DNA of 64,000 nucleotides from Oscillospiraceae bacterium (GCA_029098185.1 JAQXNV010000043.1:33105-97104), one strand, 5' to 3'. Shown: positions 19,030 through 28,181, numbered from the stretch's first letter. Notes: a model not told the origin generated them from the sequence alone. A program made the numbers and translations.

Positions 19030-19863
19030 TTGGAAGAAAAAGCATTTGAGTTGATTGCTTCCCAGACCGAAAAGGTGCTGGAGAAGCAGGGCTTTCGGCG
19101 GCAAAAAGGCAAGGTAGAGGAAAAGGATGGCACGGCGGTGGTTTTTGTCGGCGAGAACACGGCCTACAGCATCCTTTACAATAAAGCTGGCAAGCAGTTT
19201 GAGCTGCGCAGCACCCTGATGACCGACGAAGGTCCCGACGACGGCAACTGGAAGTCGATCTCCAACTGGATCTTCGACCCGGAAACAGACACCACCAAAG
19301 AGGCGGAGTCCATCGCCAACGACTTCTGCACCACATTGGACGACTCTAAGCGCCGGGCAGCCATCCGCGCGGCAAAGCGCAAGGCTACCAAGGATAACGA
19401 CAACAACCCTGGTCCGGTGTTCTTCTACAAGCGGCTGGTCAGCGTGTTCCCGGAATTGCGGGAGGAGATCGCCGAGGAGCGGGAAGCCTATGAGGATTTC
19501 CGTGCCGTGACCTTTGCCAGAGCCCACATCGTGCCGAAGATCGACGCTTTGGGCAAGAAGAAAACGTCCCAGCAGCTAAAAAAGGTCTGCAATCTGTGCG
19601 AGGAATTTTACAAGAACGGCGACATGGACGTCCGGTCCATCATCACCATGGTCATCTTTAACGGCGTCAGCGTAGAATCCCGGGACAATATGCTCGCCTA
19701 CATGAGCGACACGTTCCAGAAGTACTACAAAAAGTGCGAAAAGTACAAGACAAAGACGGTCAAGCCCGAAAAGGTCAAGAAGTCCGATCTGCGCCGGTCT
19801 GCCAGCAGCGACATCCCGGAGCGTCTTTCCGGCGATGTGCCAAAGGAATACCGCAACAAATAA
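19030..19863 (+). CDS. Unrecognised conserved-looking cytoplasmic protein (277 aa)
   Basis: No confident family; it resembles hypothetical proteins of Clostridia (possibly the DUF7674 group). The start is TTG at 19030 with GGAGG seven bases upstream. No signal peptide or membrane segment. The N-terminal half (to about 110) is mixed alpha/beta with SILYNKAGKQFELRS and NWIFDPETDTTKEAESIAND; a basic linker (KRRAAIRAAKRKATKD) joins an all-helical second half (FFYKRLVSVFPELREEI...). The C-terminus is lysine-rich (KTKTVKPEKVKKSDLRR). Single gene with its own promoter and terminator, upstream of the ribosomal cluster. Confidence 0.75.
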   Translation: MEEKAFELIASQTEKVLEKQGFRRQKGKVEEKDGTAVVFVGENTAYSILYNKAGKQFELRSTLMTDEGPDDGNWKSISNWIFDPETDTTKEAESIANDFCTTLDDSKRRAAIRAAKRKATKDNDNNPGPVFFYKRLVSVFPELREEIAEEREAYEDFRAVTFARAHIVPKIDALGKKKTSQQLKKVCNLCEEFYKNGDMDVRSIITMVIFNGVSVESRDNMLAYMSDTFQKYYKKCEKYKTKTVKPEKVKKSDLRRSASSDIPERLSGDVPKEYRNK

Positions 19864-19883
19864 GACGGAGCACCGTCAGCAAC

Positions 19884-19909
19884 AGCCGCCCCTTTTGGGC
19901 GGCTTTTTT
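19884..19909 (+). terminator. Terminator of the 277-aa protein gene
   Basis: GCCGCCC-CTTTT-GGGCGGC followed by TTTTTT, about 20 bases after the stop. Confidence 0.88.
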
Positions 19910-20012
19910 GCGGTGAGGCATAGCGGCGCATAGCCTTTTTGCTCTTTGCGGGGCGGGGAGAGCGCAGGCAGGGAGAGCAGGCGAAAAAGAATGGGAAAAA
20001 TGAAAAATCCTC

Positions 20013-20041
20013 TTGACCGGGATTTTCTTTTATGGTATAAT
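20013..20041 (+). promoter_or_regulatory. Predicted promoter of rpmG-secE-nusG-rplK-rplA
   Basis: TTGACC (20013-20018), 17-base spacer, TATAAT (20036-20041). A terminator-like inverted repeat (20042-20064 plus T run) begins immediately downstream; see findings. Confidence 0.75.
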
Positions 20042-20145
20042 ACCCTTACCTCGAGATTAGGGGTTCTTTTTTTGTGCCCTTTTAGAGGGAGGCTTTCGGG
20101 CTACGATACAGCCTAATTTATTTCCGGAAAACGGGAGGTGCCGTC

Positions 20146-20295
20146 ATGAGAGTGAAGATCACTTTGGCTTGCACAGAGTGCAAGCAGCGCAACTACAACA
20201 CAATGAAAAACAAGAAGAACGATCCAGACAGACTTGAAATGAACAAGTATTGCAGATTCTGCAGAAAGCACACTCTGCACAAAGAAACAAAGTAA
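20146..20295 (+). CDS. rpmG: Large ribosomal subunit protein bL33
   Basis: A 49-residue ribosomal protein too short for the ORF track. The sequence begins [19 protein letters not shown] and carries two zinc-binding pairs, CTEC and CRFC, so it is the zinc-ribbon form of L33. GGGAGG lies eight bases before the ATG. It opens the classical rpmG-secE-nusG-rplK-rplA order, with secE 18 bases downstream. Confidence 0.96.
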   Translation: MRVKITLACTECKQRNYNTMKNKKNDPDRLEMNKYCRFCRKHTLHKETK

Positions 20296-20313
20296 AGTCG
20301 GGAGGAACAGCAA

Positions 20314-20535
20314 ATGGCTGAAAAAGCAATGGAGAAGAAGCCAGGAATTGGTACCCGGATCCGCAAGTTTTTTCACGACTTTAAAGTTGAGCTGAAAAAA
20401 ATTGTCTGGACCAAACCGGGCACGGCCTTCAAAAATATGGGCATCGTGCTGGTCGCCATCACCCTGGTGGGGCTGTTTGTGTTTGGTCTCGATACGGGAC
20501 TGGTCGCTTTGCTCGGTCTGTTCATGCACGTTTAA
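20314..20535 (+). CDS. secE: Preprotein translocase subunit SecE
   Basis: Small essential subunit of the SecYEG channel in the cytoplasmic membrane. 73 residues with the conserved amphipathic helix FFHDFKVELKKIVWTKPG followed by a single membrane segment (MGIVLVAITLVGLFVFGLDTGLVALL), the one-span form typical of Gram-positives. GGGAGGA precedes the ATG. Placed between rpmG and nusG as usual. Confidence 0.95.
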   Translation: MAEKAMEKKPGIGTRIRKFFHDFKVELKKIVWTKPGTAFKNMGIVLVAITLVGLFVFGLDTGLVALLGLFMHV

Positions 20536-20573
20536 GTTTGGTATCAAAGTCAGAATCGGAGGAATGAAACAAA

Positions 20574-21095
20574 ATGCCTGATGAAGCAAAATGGTATGTG
20601 GTGCATACCTACTCAGGGTATGAGAACAAAGTAGCGTCCAACCTTGAGAAAACGGTGGAAAACCACAACTTGCAGGATTTAATTCAAGCCATTTCCGTGC
20701 CTACCGAAACCGTTGTCGAGATCAAGGACAACAAGCGCAAAGAGGTGGAGCGGAAGATCTTCCCCGGTTATGTTTTGGTCAAGATGGTTTTGACAGACGA
20801 GTCCTGGTATGTTGTTCGCAACATCCGCGGCTGCACCGGGTTTGTCGGCCCTTCCTCTAAGCCTATCCCGCTGACAGAGGAAGAGATCGCCAGACTGGGT
20901 GTGGAGAAGAAAACCGTTGAGGTTTCTTACGACGTGGGAGATTCCGTCACCATCACCGACGGCCCGCTGGATGGGTTCACCGGTGTGGTGGAGGAAGTCG
21001 ACGTCGAAAAAGGAAGCGTCCGGGTCATGGTTTCCATGTTCGGGCGGGAAACGCCGGTGGACCTGGAGTTAGACCAGGTAGAGCCGGCGGAATGA
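20574..21095 (+). CDS. nusG: Transcription termination/antitermination protein NusG
   Basis: Binds RNA polymerase and modulates pausing and coupling with ribosomes. 173 residues: the N-terminal NGN domain begins KWYVVHTYSGYENKVASNLE and the C-terminal KOW domain begins near 120 with DSVTITDGPLDGFTGVVEEV. CGGAGGAA precedes the ATG. Located between secE and rplK. Confidence 0.97.
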   Translation: MPDEAKWYVVHTYSGYENKVASNLEKTVENHNLQDLIQAISVPTETVVEIKDNKRKEVERKIFPGYVLVKMVLTDESWYVVRNIRGCTGFVGPSSKPIPLTEEEIARLGVEKKTVEVSYDVGDSVTITDGPLDGFTGVVEEVDVEKGSVRVMVSMFGRETPVDLELDQVEPAE

Positions 21096-21225
21096 CGTCA
21101 AGCAAAGTTAATTATCCAGCGTTGGCTGTTTAATTAAGAAGGGGGTTTTCCCCTGTGGGAGGAACCGATTAAATCTTTGCAAAATCAGTTCCGGTAGTTA
21201 CCACGAATTTTGGAGGTGCAAACAA

Positions 21226-21651
21226 ATGGCGCAAAAGGTAGTGGGCTTGATTAAGCTCCAGATCCCAGCCGGTAAAGCAACACCGGCACCACCGGTTGGC
21301 CCTGCTCTTGGTCAGCACGGTGTAAACATCATGTCCTTTACAAAGGAATTCAACGAGAGAACAAAGAATGACGTTGGTCTGATCATTCCGGTTATCATCA
21401 CAGTGTATGCGGACCGTTCTTTCACATTCGTCACCAAGACTCCTCCGGCAGCAGTTCTGCTGAAGAAGGCCGCCGGCATCGATAAGGCTTCTGGTGAACC
21501 AAACAAGAACAAGGTTGCTTCCGTAACAAAGGAGCAGGTGCAGAAGATCGCCGAGACAAAAATGCCAGACCTCAACGCCGCTTCTCTGGAAGCCGCTATG
21601 AGCATGGTGGCCGGCACTGCACGCAGCATGGGTATCACAGTAGAAGACTAA
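21226..21651 (+). CDS. rplK: Large ribosomal subunit protein uL11
   Basis: Component of the GTPase-associated centre that binds 23S rRNA; needed for stringent-factor response. 141 residues with the conserved proline-rich turn [20 protein letters not shown] in the N-terminal domain and rRNA-binding C-terminal domain ([20 protein letters not shown]). TGGAGGT precedes the ATG. Codon choice (CCA, GTT, GCA) is that of a strongly expressed gene. Confidence 0.98.
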   Translation: MAQKVVGLIKLQIPAGKATPAPPVGPALGQHGVNIMSFTKEFNERTKNDVGLIIPVIITVYADRSFTFVTKTPPAAVLLKKAAGIDKASGEPNKNKVASVTKEQVQKIAETKMPDLNAASLEAAMSMVAGTARSMGITVED

Positions 21652-21708
21652 TGACCCGGGTGGGAGGAACACCAAATCCGATTTTACCACTTAATTGGGA
21701 GGACAAAC

Positions 21709-22407
21709 ATGAAACACGGTAAAAAATATGTCGACAGCCTCAAGCTGTTCGACCGCACAAATCTCTATGAAGTAAGCGAAGCTCTTGACCTGTGCGTCAA
21801 GACCAGCACTGCAAAGTTTGACGAAACTGTCGAAGTACACGTCAAGCTGGGCGTTGATGGCCGTCACGCTGACCAGCAGGTCCGCGGCGCCATCGTTCTG
21901 CCAAACGGTACCGGTAAATCCGTCCGCGTTCTGGCAATCTGCAAGGGCGACAACGAGAAGGCAGCGCAGGCTGCCGGCGCAGATTTCGTCGGTGCAGAGG
22001 ATATGATCCAGAAGATCCAGTCCGAAGGCTGGGTAGACTTCGACGTCTTGGTCACCACCCCGGATATGATGGGTCTGGTTGGCCGTCTCGGTAAGATCCT
22101 CGGTCCCCGCGGTTTGATGCCAAACCCGAAGGCTGGCACCGTGACACCGGACATCGCTAAGGCGATCCACGACGCGAAGGCCGGTAAGATCGAGTACCGT
22201 CTGGACAAGACCAACATCATTCACTGCGCGATCGGTAAGGCTTCCTTTGGCCCTGAAAAGCTGAAGGAGAACTTTGACGCTCTGCTGGGCGCCATCGTCA
22301 AGGCAAAGCCGGCTGCTGCAAAGGGTCAGTACATCAAGTCCTGCGTTGTTGCAACAACCATGGGCCCAGGTGTCCGCATGAACCCGGTAAAGGTTGGCCT
22401 CGAATAA
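21709..22407 (+). CDS. rplA: Large ribosomal subunit protein uL1
   Basis: Forms the L1 stalk at the ribosomal E site and in many bacteria represses its own operon. 232 residues with the family signature region [19 protein letters not shown] near 125 and the rRNA-binding ends. GGGAGGA precedes the ATG. It closes the rpmG-rplA unit; a separate promoter and leader follow for rplJ-rplL. Confidence 0.98.
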   Translation: MKHGKKYVDSLKLFDRTNLYEVSEALDLCVKTSTAKFDETVEVHVKLGVDGRHADQQVRGAIVLPNGTGKSVRVLAICKGDNEKAAQAAGADFVGAEDMIQKIQSEGWVDFDVLVTTPDMMGLVGRLGKILGPRGLMPNPKAGTVTPDIAKAIHDAKAGKIEYRLDKTNIIHCAIGKASFGPEKLKENFDALLGAIVKAKPAAAKGQYIKSCVVATTMGPGVRMNPVKVGLE

Positions 22408-22422
22408 TTTTTTAGAAAAAAC

Positions 22423-22451
22423 TTGACAAGCCCTTTGGGCTGTCGTAAAAT
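22423..22451 (+). promoter_or_regulatory. Predicted promoter of rplJ-rplL
   Basis: TTGACA (22423-22428), 17-base spacer, TAAAAT (22446-22451), 15 bases after the rplA stop. Confidence 0.75.
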
Positions 22452-22454
22452 ATC

Positions 22455-22610
22455 ATTTAGCTGTACTTTATCCAAAGACAGCAGGTGTACCGCATAATGG
22501 GAGGAACTCCCGCCTGCCGAGGAAAAGCGATGGAATCATCATGATCGCGTGATCGAGAACATGATCGTAATGACAAAGCCTTTCCCGCCCGTTGCGAGAA
22601 GGGCTTTTTT
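22455..22610 (+). ncRNA. Ribosomal protein L10 leader (autoregulatory mRNA element)
   Basis: The untranslated leader contains the conserved L10-leader features: AAGACAGCAGGTG pairing with CCGCCTGCC, followed by GAGGAAAAGCGATGGAATC, and then a terminator (AAGCCTTTC / GAAGGGCTT plus TTTTTT, 22576-22610). In Firmicutes, the L10(L12)4 complex binds this element and promotes attenuation of rplJ-rplL. Position directly upstream of rplJ fits. Confidence 0.88.
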
Positions 22611-22653
22611 CCTTCATATTATGCGCACGGAATCACTATGGAGGTGAATAGGT

Positions 22654-23169
22654 TTGCCAAGCGAAAAGATTTTGGAACAAAAGAAGCAGGCTGTTGCTGA
22701 ACTCAGCGCAAAGCTGAAGGAGTCCTGCGTTGGTGTCGTTGTCGATTACAAGGGCATCTCCGTTGCAGATGACACTAAGCTCCGCAAAGAGATTCGGGAA
22801 AGTGGTGCGACAACTTATGCAGTTGTCAAGAACACCCTGCTCTCCAGAGCCCTGAAGGATGCTGGCATCGAGGGTATGGACGATGTGCTGGAAGGCACAA
22901 CAGCAATTGCTTACAGTAACGAGGATTACACCGCTGGTGCAAGAATCCTGAACAACTATGCAGAAAAGAGCAAGACCTTCAACATCAAGGCCGGCTTCAT
23001 CGACGGTAAAGTCGTAAGCAAGGAAGAAGTTGAAAAACTGGCTAAGATCCCGTCCAAGGAAGGTCTCATCGCACAGATCCTGTATGGTCTCAATGCGAAC
23101 ATTGCTGGTCTGGCAAGAGCAATTCAGGCTGTTGCAGACAAGAAGTCCGAAGAAGGCGAAGTAGCATAA
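22654..23169 (+). CDS. rplJ: Large ribosomal subunit protein uL10
   Basis: Base of the ribosomal stalk that carries L7/L12 dimers; also the sensor of the leader RNA in front of it. 171 residues: rRNA-binding N-terminal domain ([20 protein letters not shown]) and C-terminal helix that holds L12. The start is TTG with GGAGGTG nine bases upstream. Confidence 0.97.
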   Translation: MPSEKILEQKKQAVAELSAKLKESCVGVVVDYKGISVADDTKLRKEIRESGATTYAVVKNTLLSRALKDAGIEGMDDVLEGTTAIAYSNEDYTAGARILNNYAEKSKTFNIKAGFIDGKVVSKEEVEKLAKIPSKEGLIAQILYGLNANIAGLARAIQAVADKKSEEGEVA

Positions 23170-23221
23170 GCTGCCGCCAAAGAACGATTTTAACATTAAC
23201 CTGTATTTTGGAGGTATTATC

Positions 23222-23599
23222 ATGTCTGAGAAGATTACAAACATCATTGAAGAAGTAAAGGCTCTCTCCGTTCTCGAGCTGTCCGAGCTGGTTAAGGCAA
23301 TCGAAGAGGAGTTCGGCGTATCCGCTGCTGCTCCAGTTGCTGTTGCTGCTGCAGGTGCTGCTGCTCCTGGCGCTGCTGCTGAGGAAAAGACCGAGTTTGA
23401 CGTTATCCTGAAGGGCGCTGGCGCAAACAAGATCGCTGTTATCAAGGTTGTCCGTGAGATCACCGGCCTGGGCCTGAAGGAAGCTAAGGCTGTTGTTGAC
23501 GGCGCTCCGAAGCCTGTTAAGGAAGGCGTTTCCAAGGATGATGCTGAGGCAATCAAGACAAAGCTCACCGAGGCTGGCGCAGAGGTAGAAGTGAAATAA
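23222..23599 (+). CDS. rplL: Large ribosomal subunit protein bL12
   Basis: Acidic stalk protein that recruits translational GTPases. 125 residues: dimerisation domain ([14 protein letters not shown]), Ala-rich hinge (about 34-55), and C-terminal factor-binding domain with [27 protein letters not shown] precedes the ATG. Strongly codon-biased (GCT, GTT), as expected for the most abundant ribosomal protein. Confidence 0.98.
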   Translation: MSEKITNIIEEVKALSVLELSELVKAIEEEFGVSAAAPVAVAAAGAAAPGAAAEEKTEFDVILKGAGANKIAVIKVVREITGLGLKEAKAVVDGAPKPVKEGVSKDDAEAIKTKLTEAGAEVEVK

Positions 23600-23633
23600 G
23601 TTCTTTTACAGAGCGTACGGTAAAGGAAATCGT

Positions 23634-23673
23634 AAGCGGTTTGGTGGCAGAAATGCCATCAGGCCGCTTTTTT
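23634..23673 (+). terminator. Terminator of rplJ-rplL
   Basis: AAGCGG..TGGCA-GAAA-TGCCA..CCGCTTTTTT, a long two-part stem with a GAAA tetraloop. Confidence 0.85.
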
Positions 23674-23780
23674 GTTTGGCGTTGTTGCTTTTAGAGAAAT
23701 TTGGGCGGAAAGTTTTTCGGAAAAATGATGAAGAAATTGTAAATTAGCGGGATGATGACGTCTTTGTCACAAAAAATCGG

Positions 23781-23809
23781 TTGCAGGAAGCAGGAAAATA
23801 TACTATAAT
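23781..23809 (+). promoter_or_regulatory. Predicted promoter of the flippase-like gene
   Basis: TTGCAG (23781-23786), 17-base spacer, TATAAT (23804-23809), about 80 bases before the start codon. Confidence 0.65.
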
Positions 23810-23891
23810 ACCTGTTAGGTGTTTTTACACGCGGGCAAGTGTGTAAAGTTGTTAGTCGAAAAGAAGAAATATGACGGTATGAGGAATCGAG

Positions 23892-24995
23892 ATGGAATTT
23901 AGCTTAAAACAACTCTTTAAGAAAAATTGGCTTGCCATCGTCACAACAGCCATTACGGTGGCGGTCCTGGTTTATTTTCTTGTCACCACAGACGGCATCA
24001 ATGCCTTTTTGTCTGTGGCCAGTGACCTGAAGGTCTCCTGGATCGTGTTGATGTTTGTGGCGGTGTTTGCCAACTGGGCCCTGGAGGGAACGGCTCTCCA
24101 CTACATTACCCGGCGGATCTATCCGGACTGGCCCCTGAAAAACTCCATTGTCATCGGCATGGTCGGCCTGCTCTACGGTGCGCTGACGCCGTTTTCGTCC
24201 GGCGGCCAGCCGATGCAGGTCTACTTTATGAAAAAAATGGGCGCCGATCCCGGAAAAGCAGCGGCGGTCATCACGGTCAAGACCATGGTGTATCAGGTGG
24301 TCATGGTGATCTTTGCGGTGGTCATGGTGGTGTGGAAGCTGCCCTTCTTCCAGCAGCAGAACATCAGTAATTTCTGGTTCATTACCCTGATCGGCCTGGC
24401 GGCAAACCTGCTCTTTATCAGCGCAGTGTTTTTCTTTTCTTTCCACCAGAAGCTGACCAGCCGCATCGTTACAGCGCTCATTAACCTGCTCCACAAGATG
24501 CACCTGTGCAAAAATCCCGAGAAGCGCAAGGAAAGCATCCTGGGCGCTTTCCGGATGTACTTTGAAAGCACTCGTCTGGTGGGCAGATCGGTATCGATGT
24601 ATCTTGTGGTCGGCATCATGCAGATGGCCCAGATCTTTGTCACCTGCATCGTGCCTTACTGCATCTATCGCAGCTTCGGCTTCCACGGCGCATCGCTGAT
24701 GAATATGGTGGCGGCCCAGTCCTTCGTCACCATGGTGTCGGCCTTTGTGCCGCTGCCGGGCGCTTCCGGCGGTGCCGAGGGCAGCTTTTACATCTATTTC
24801 AATATGTTCTTCCAGAAAAATACGTTGGTGCCGGCCATCTTTATCTGGCGGATCATGACGTATTATCTGACGATCTTTGTGGGCTGCTTTTTTGCGGTGT
24901 TCGGCAAGCGCATCCCCTGTCGTACGCTGCGGGAAAATCCCAAGCTGGCCAAGGTGCAGCTGCAATCGCCCGACGATATACCCTTTTCCGAATAA
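23892..24995 (+). CDS. Flippase-like domain protein (LPG synthase transmembrane family)
   Basis: An integral membrane protein of the UPF0104/lysylphosphatidylglycerol synthase TM family. It corresponds to the MprF membrane (flippase) part without the aminoacyl-transferase domain; in this family the transported lipid is usually unknown. 367 residues with about eight hydrophobic segments, the family motif LLYGALTPFSSGGQPMQVYFM near 100, and the PLPGASGGAEGSF motif near 295. TGAGGAA lies upstream of the ATG. Single gene with its own promoter and terminator. Confidence 0.88.
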   Translation: MEFSLKQLFKKNWLAIVTTAITVAVLVYFLVTTDGINAFLSVASDLKVSWIVLMFVAVFANWALEGTALHYITRRIYPDWPLKNSIVIGMVGLLYGALTPFSSGGQPMQVYFMKKMGADPGKAAAVITVKTMVYQVVMVIFAVVMVVWKLPFFQQQNISNFWFITLIGLAANLLFISAVFFFSFHQKLTSRIVTALINLLHKMHLCKNPEKRKESILGAFRMYFESTRLVGRSVSMYLVVGIMQMAQIFVTCIVPYCIYRSFGFHGASLMNMVAAQSFVTMVSAFVPLPGASGGAEGSFYIYFNMFFQKNTLVPAIFIWRIMTYYLTIFVGCFFAVFGKRIPCRTLRENPKLAKVQLQSPDDIPFSE

Positions 24996-25014
24996 TCAAG
25001 ATCATCAAACTCCC

Positions 25015-25047
25015 GCAGGCGGTGGCGCAGACCACGGCCTGCTTTTT
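25015..25047 (+). terminator. Terminator of the flippase-like gene
   Basis: GCAGGC-GGTGG...CCACG-GCCTGC followed by TTTTTT. Confidence 0.85.
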
Positions 25048-25124
25048 TCTGCCTTTTTAGGGGGTAGTCTATTTTTTGCGCCCGGCGCATAGGATAGAAC
25101 ACAACGAAAAAGGTGGTGGGATAG

Positions 25125-27737
25125 TTGCAGTATCACGGACTTTCCATAGCGGAGAGCTTATCCCGATGCCGCAGCAGCCAAAAGGGACTTACGCCGGAAC
25201 AGGCGGCCAACCGGCTGCGGGAGCAGGGAGAAAATAAACTGGTCACAACAAAGAAAAAGGGCATTGTTCGGCGGTTTTTCGCCCAGTTTGCCGACTTCAT
25301 GATCTTGATTTTGCTGGCGGCTGCCGCCATTTCCTTTGTGACGTCTTATTTGCAGCACGACACAGATTATATCGACTCCATCATCATTCTGGCCATTGTG
25401 GTCCTCAATGCCATCACGGGGATGATCCAGGAGAGCCGGGCAGAAAAGGCCATCGAGGCGTTAAAGAAAATGGCATCGCCTCAGGCGACGGTACTGCGGG
25501 ATGGCAAGGAACAGAAGATCCCCGCCACACAACTGGTGGTCGGGGACATCGTTCTGCTGTCTATGGGAGATCTGGTTCCAGCAGACCTAAGATTGCTGGA
25601 AGGCCATCATCTGCGCATCGAGGAATCGTCCCTAACGGGAGAATCCCTGCCGGTAGAAAAAGAGCCGGACCGGGTCTTTCCGGAGGAAACCTCTCTGGGC
25701 GACCGGAAAAACATGGCCTTTCTGGGCAGCAGTGTTTCCGAGGGCCGGGGTGTGGGATTGGTCGTAGCTACCGGCATGGATACCCAAATGGGCCACATCG
25801 CCCACATGATCCACACAGAGGAGTCGCCGGAGACACCGCTTCAGCGGCGGCTGGCCAAAACGGGAAAGGTGCTGGGCCTCTGCGCTTTGGGCATCTGCTT
25901 CCTCATTTTTATTTTGGGCTTGTTCCAGTCTATCCCGCCGCTGGATATGCTGTTGGTATCTATCAGCCTGGCAGTGGCCGCCATTCCTGAAGGGCTGCCG
26001 GCAGTAGTCACTATCGTGTTGGCCATGGGCGTCCGGCGGATGGCGCAAAAGCGGGCCATCGTCCGGCGACTGCCCGGAGTGGAAACGCTGGGCAGTGCCA
26101 GTGTTATCTGTTCCGATAAGACCGGCACGCTGACTCAGAACCAGATGACGGTGGTGGAAACGGCTACCCTGGACGGGAAGGTAGCCATGGAGGGAAAAGA
26201 GGGACAGTTTTTGCTGGAGCTGGGCACACTCTGCTCCAACTGTACGCTGCAAAACGGCACAGTGCTGGGCAACCCCACCGAAGTTGCTATCGGGAAAGCC
26301 GCCGGCCGCACAAGGGCATCTTTAGAGCGGACGGCGCCCCGGGTGTATGAGGTGGCCTTCACCTCGGCCCGCAAGCGGATGACTACGGTCCACCGCCTTT
26401 CGGAAGGAGGCTATCAGGTCATCTGCAAAGGCGCGCCGGACGTTTTGCTGGAACGGTGCCGGTACGTTCTTCACGGCGGCAGGGAACAGGTGCTCTCGCC
26501 GTCTCTGCGGCAGAGCTTACTGCGGCAGAACAGCGCCATGGCGTCCAGAGCGCTGCGGGTGCTGGCCGTGGCTTATAAGCGCATGGACCGATTGACCCGG
26601 TCGGAGGAATCCCTGGAGAGAGATCTGATTTTCTGCGGATTTATCTGCATGATGGACCCGCCCCGCAAAGAAGTAAAACAGGCAGTGGATCTGTGCCATC
26701 AGGCCGGCATCAAAACGGTGATGATCACCGGCGACCATTTGGCTACAGCGGAAGCTATCGCCAAAGAGATCGGCATTTTGCGGCCCGGTGATAAGACGAT
26801 GACCGGTGCGGAGCTGGATCGGATGGATCAGGTGACGCTGGAGCAGCACATTTATGATTACGCTGTTTACGCCAGAGTGTCGCCGGTACACAAGGCCCGG
26901 ATCGTCAAGGCATTCCAGTCTCACGGAGAAGTCGTTGCCATGACCGGCGATGGCGTCAATGATGCCCCAGCTCTCAAGGTAGCCGACATCGGTTGTGCGA
27001 TGGGTCGTTCCGGCACAGATGTAGCCAAAGGCGCCGCCGACCTCATTTTGACCGACGACAACTTCTCCACCATCGTAGAGGCGGTACAGGAAGGCCGAGG
27101 CATCTACGCCAACATTCGCAAGACGATCCACTTTTTGCTGTCCTGCAATGTGGGCGAGATTTTGACCGTGCTGGTGTCTTTCCTGCTGGGATTGCCCACG
27201 CCGCTGTTGGCCATCCAACTGCTCTGGGTGAACCTGGTGACCGATTCCCTGCCGGCGTTGGCGCTGGGCGTAGATCCCATTGAGAAGGATCAGATGAATT
27301 CGCCGCCAGTCAAGCAAAATTCGGGTTTTTTCGCAGGCCACCTAGGGTATCATATCGTCGTAGAGGGCTGTATGATCGGTTCGCTGGCGGTGCTGGCCTA
27401 TACCATCGGCCGGGTCTTTTTCGACCTGGATCCCAGCGTGCCCATCATTGGCCGGACCATGGCCTTTGCCGTCCTCAGCTTGTCCCAGTTGGTCCATGCG
27501 TTCAATATGCGGTCGGAAAGATCTCTGTTCCGTGTGGGCATTTTCCGCAACAAAAGTCTCGTTTTGGCATTCTTTGTCTGCGCGCTGTTACAGGTATCGG
27601 TCATCGTGATCCCACCGCTGTCCGCCCTGTTTAAGACGCAGATGCTCACCGGGATGCAGTGGCTTATCGTTGCGGGGCTGTCGCTGGTGCCTTTACTTTT
27701 AGTAGAAATTGAGAAATGTTTTATCAACAGAAAATGA
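25125..27737 (+). CDS. Cation-transporting P-type ATPase, Ca2+ (type IIA)-like
   Basis: Membrane ATPase, probably exporting Ca2+. The 870 residues show the actuator motif SLTGESLPVEKEPD near 175, the M4 ion-site motif AAIPEGLPAVVTIVLAMGV near 285, the phosphorylation site DKTGTLT (Asp near 331), KGAPDVLLERC in the nucleotide domain, TGDGVNDAPAL near 605, and the M6 motif WVNLVTDSLPALALG. PEGLP plus the M6 Asn/Asp pair resemble bacterial Ca2+ pumps such as Listeria LMCA1. The start is TTG with AAGGTGG upstream. A CATGG-type hairpin but no clear terminator follows. Confidence 0.93.
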   Translation: MQYHGLSIAESLSRCRSSQKGLTPEQAANRLREQGENKLVTTKKKGIVRRFFAQFADFMILILLAAAAISFVTSYLQHDTDYIDSIIILAIVVLNAITGMIQESRAEKAIEALKKMASPQATVLRDGKEQKIPATQLVVGDIVLLSMGDLVPADLRLLEGHHLRIEESSLTGESLPVEKEPDRVFPEETSLGDRKNMAFLGSSVSEGRGVGLVVATGMDTQMGHIAHMIHTEESPETPLQRRLAKTGKVLGLCALGICFLIFILGLFQSIPPLDMLLVSISLAVAAIPEGLPAVVTIVLAMGVRRMAQKRAIVRRLPGVETLGSASVICSDKTGTLTQNQMTVVETATLDGKVAMEGKEGQFLLELGTLCSNCTLQNGTVLGNPTEVAIGKAAGRTRASLERTAPRVYEVAFTSARKRMTTVHRLSEGGYQVICKGAPDVLLERCRYVLHGGREQVLSPSLRQSLLRQNSAMASRALRVLAVAYKRMDRLTRSEESLERDLIFCGFICMMDPPRKEVKQAVDLCHQAGIKTVMITGDHLATAEAIAKEIGILRPGDKTMTGAELDRMDQVTLEQHIYDYAVYARVSPVHKARIVKAFQSHGEVVAMTGDGVNDAPALKVADIGCAMGRSGTDVAKGAADLILTDDNFSTIVEAVQEGRGIYANIRKTIHFLLSCNVGEILTVLVSFLLGLPTPLLAIQLLWVNLVTDSLPALALGVDPIEKDQMNSPPVKQNSGFFAGHLGYHIVVEGCMIGSLAVLAYTIGRVFFDLDPSVPIIGRTMAFAVLSLSQLVHAFNMRSERSLFRVGIFRNKSLVLAFFVCALLQVSVIVIPPLSALFKTQMLTGMQWLIVAGLSLVPLLLVEIEKCFINRK

Positions 27738-27844
27738 CTGTTTTCGACAAGAATCCATCGGTAGTATCTATGGATTGTTGAAAATCTATATGTAGATGAG
27801 CAATGGATCTAAAGAACTTTTGGGAACTTTGTAGACAATACGGA

Positions 27845-27873
27845 TTGCAACAAGGGAGAAAATCCCCTATGAT
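27845..27873 (+). promoter_or_regulatory. Predicted promoter of the 82-aa protein gene, with a palindrome at the start site
   Basis: TTGCAA (27845-27850), 17-base spacer, TATGAT (27868-27873). GTGAA-CATAA-TTCAC (27878-27892) spans the expected transcription start and may be an operator. Confidence 0.6.
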
Positions 27874-27916
27874 TTAAGTGAACATAATTCACATAGAAAA
27901 CAAGGAGATCGAACCA

Positions 27917-28165
27917 ATGAAGAGACAACGAATCGGCACCGTCAGATTGCAGGAAGGAGGAGATATACTGTACTACTATTTGCTCGGCAGCCGCCGGGAA
28001 GGCTACGGGCTGGAGGTGGTGCGCCATGTTTCGGGGCAGATGACCCGGGAGCGCTGCGAGAAGATTTCCAGGAGCCGGCAAAAGGTGCTGACGTTGGGCA
28101 AAGCTGTTTTTCGTGGAATTGTGTTCCCAGGCTTTTTGTCTGAGATCGTGGAGGAGTGGAAGTGA
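27917..28165 (+). CDS. Small unrecognised protein (82 aa; possibly DUF6514)
   Basis: Begins MKRQRIGTVRLQEGG, contains ILYYYLLGSRREGYGLEVVR and ends FPGFLSEIVEEWK; this pattern recalls DUF6514, a small Clostridia family of unknown function, but I cannot confirm it. The ATG at 27917 has AAGGAG at nine bases; the track's start (27878) falls on the predicted transcription start. No signal peptide. Own promoter, own terminator. Confidence 0.75.
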   Translation: MKRQRIGTVRLQEGGDILYYYLLGSRREGYGLEVVRHVSGQMTRERCEKISRSRQKVLTLGKAVFRGIVFPGFLSEIVEEWK

Positions 28166-28181
28166 TCCGCCCGACGCAAAC

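Noticed and set aside
23904-24965. 353-residue minus-strand ORF opposite the flippase-like gene
   Set aside because: His/Asp/Gln-rich antisense translation of a hydrophobic protein; no start signals.
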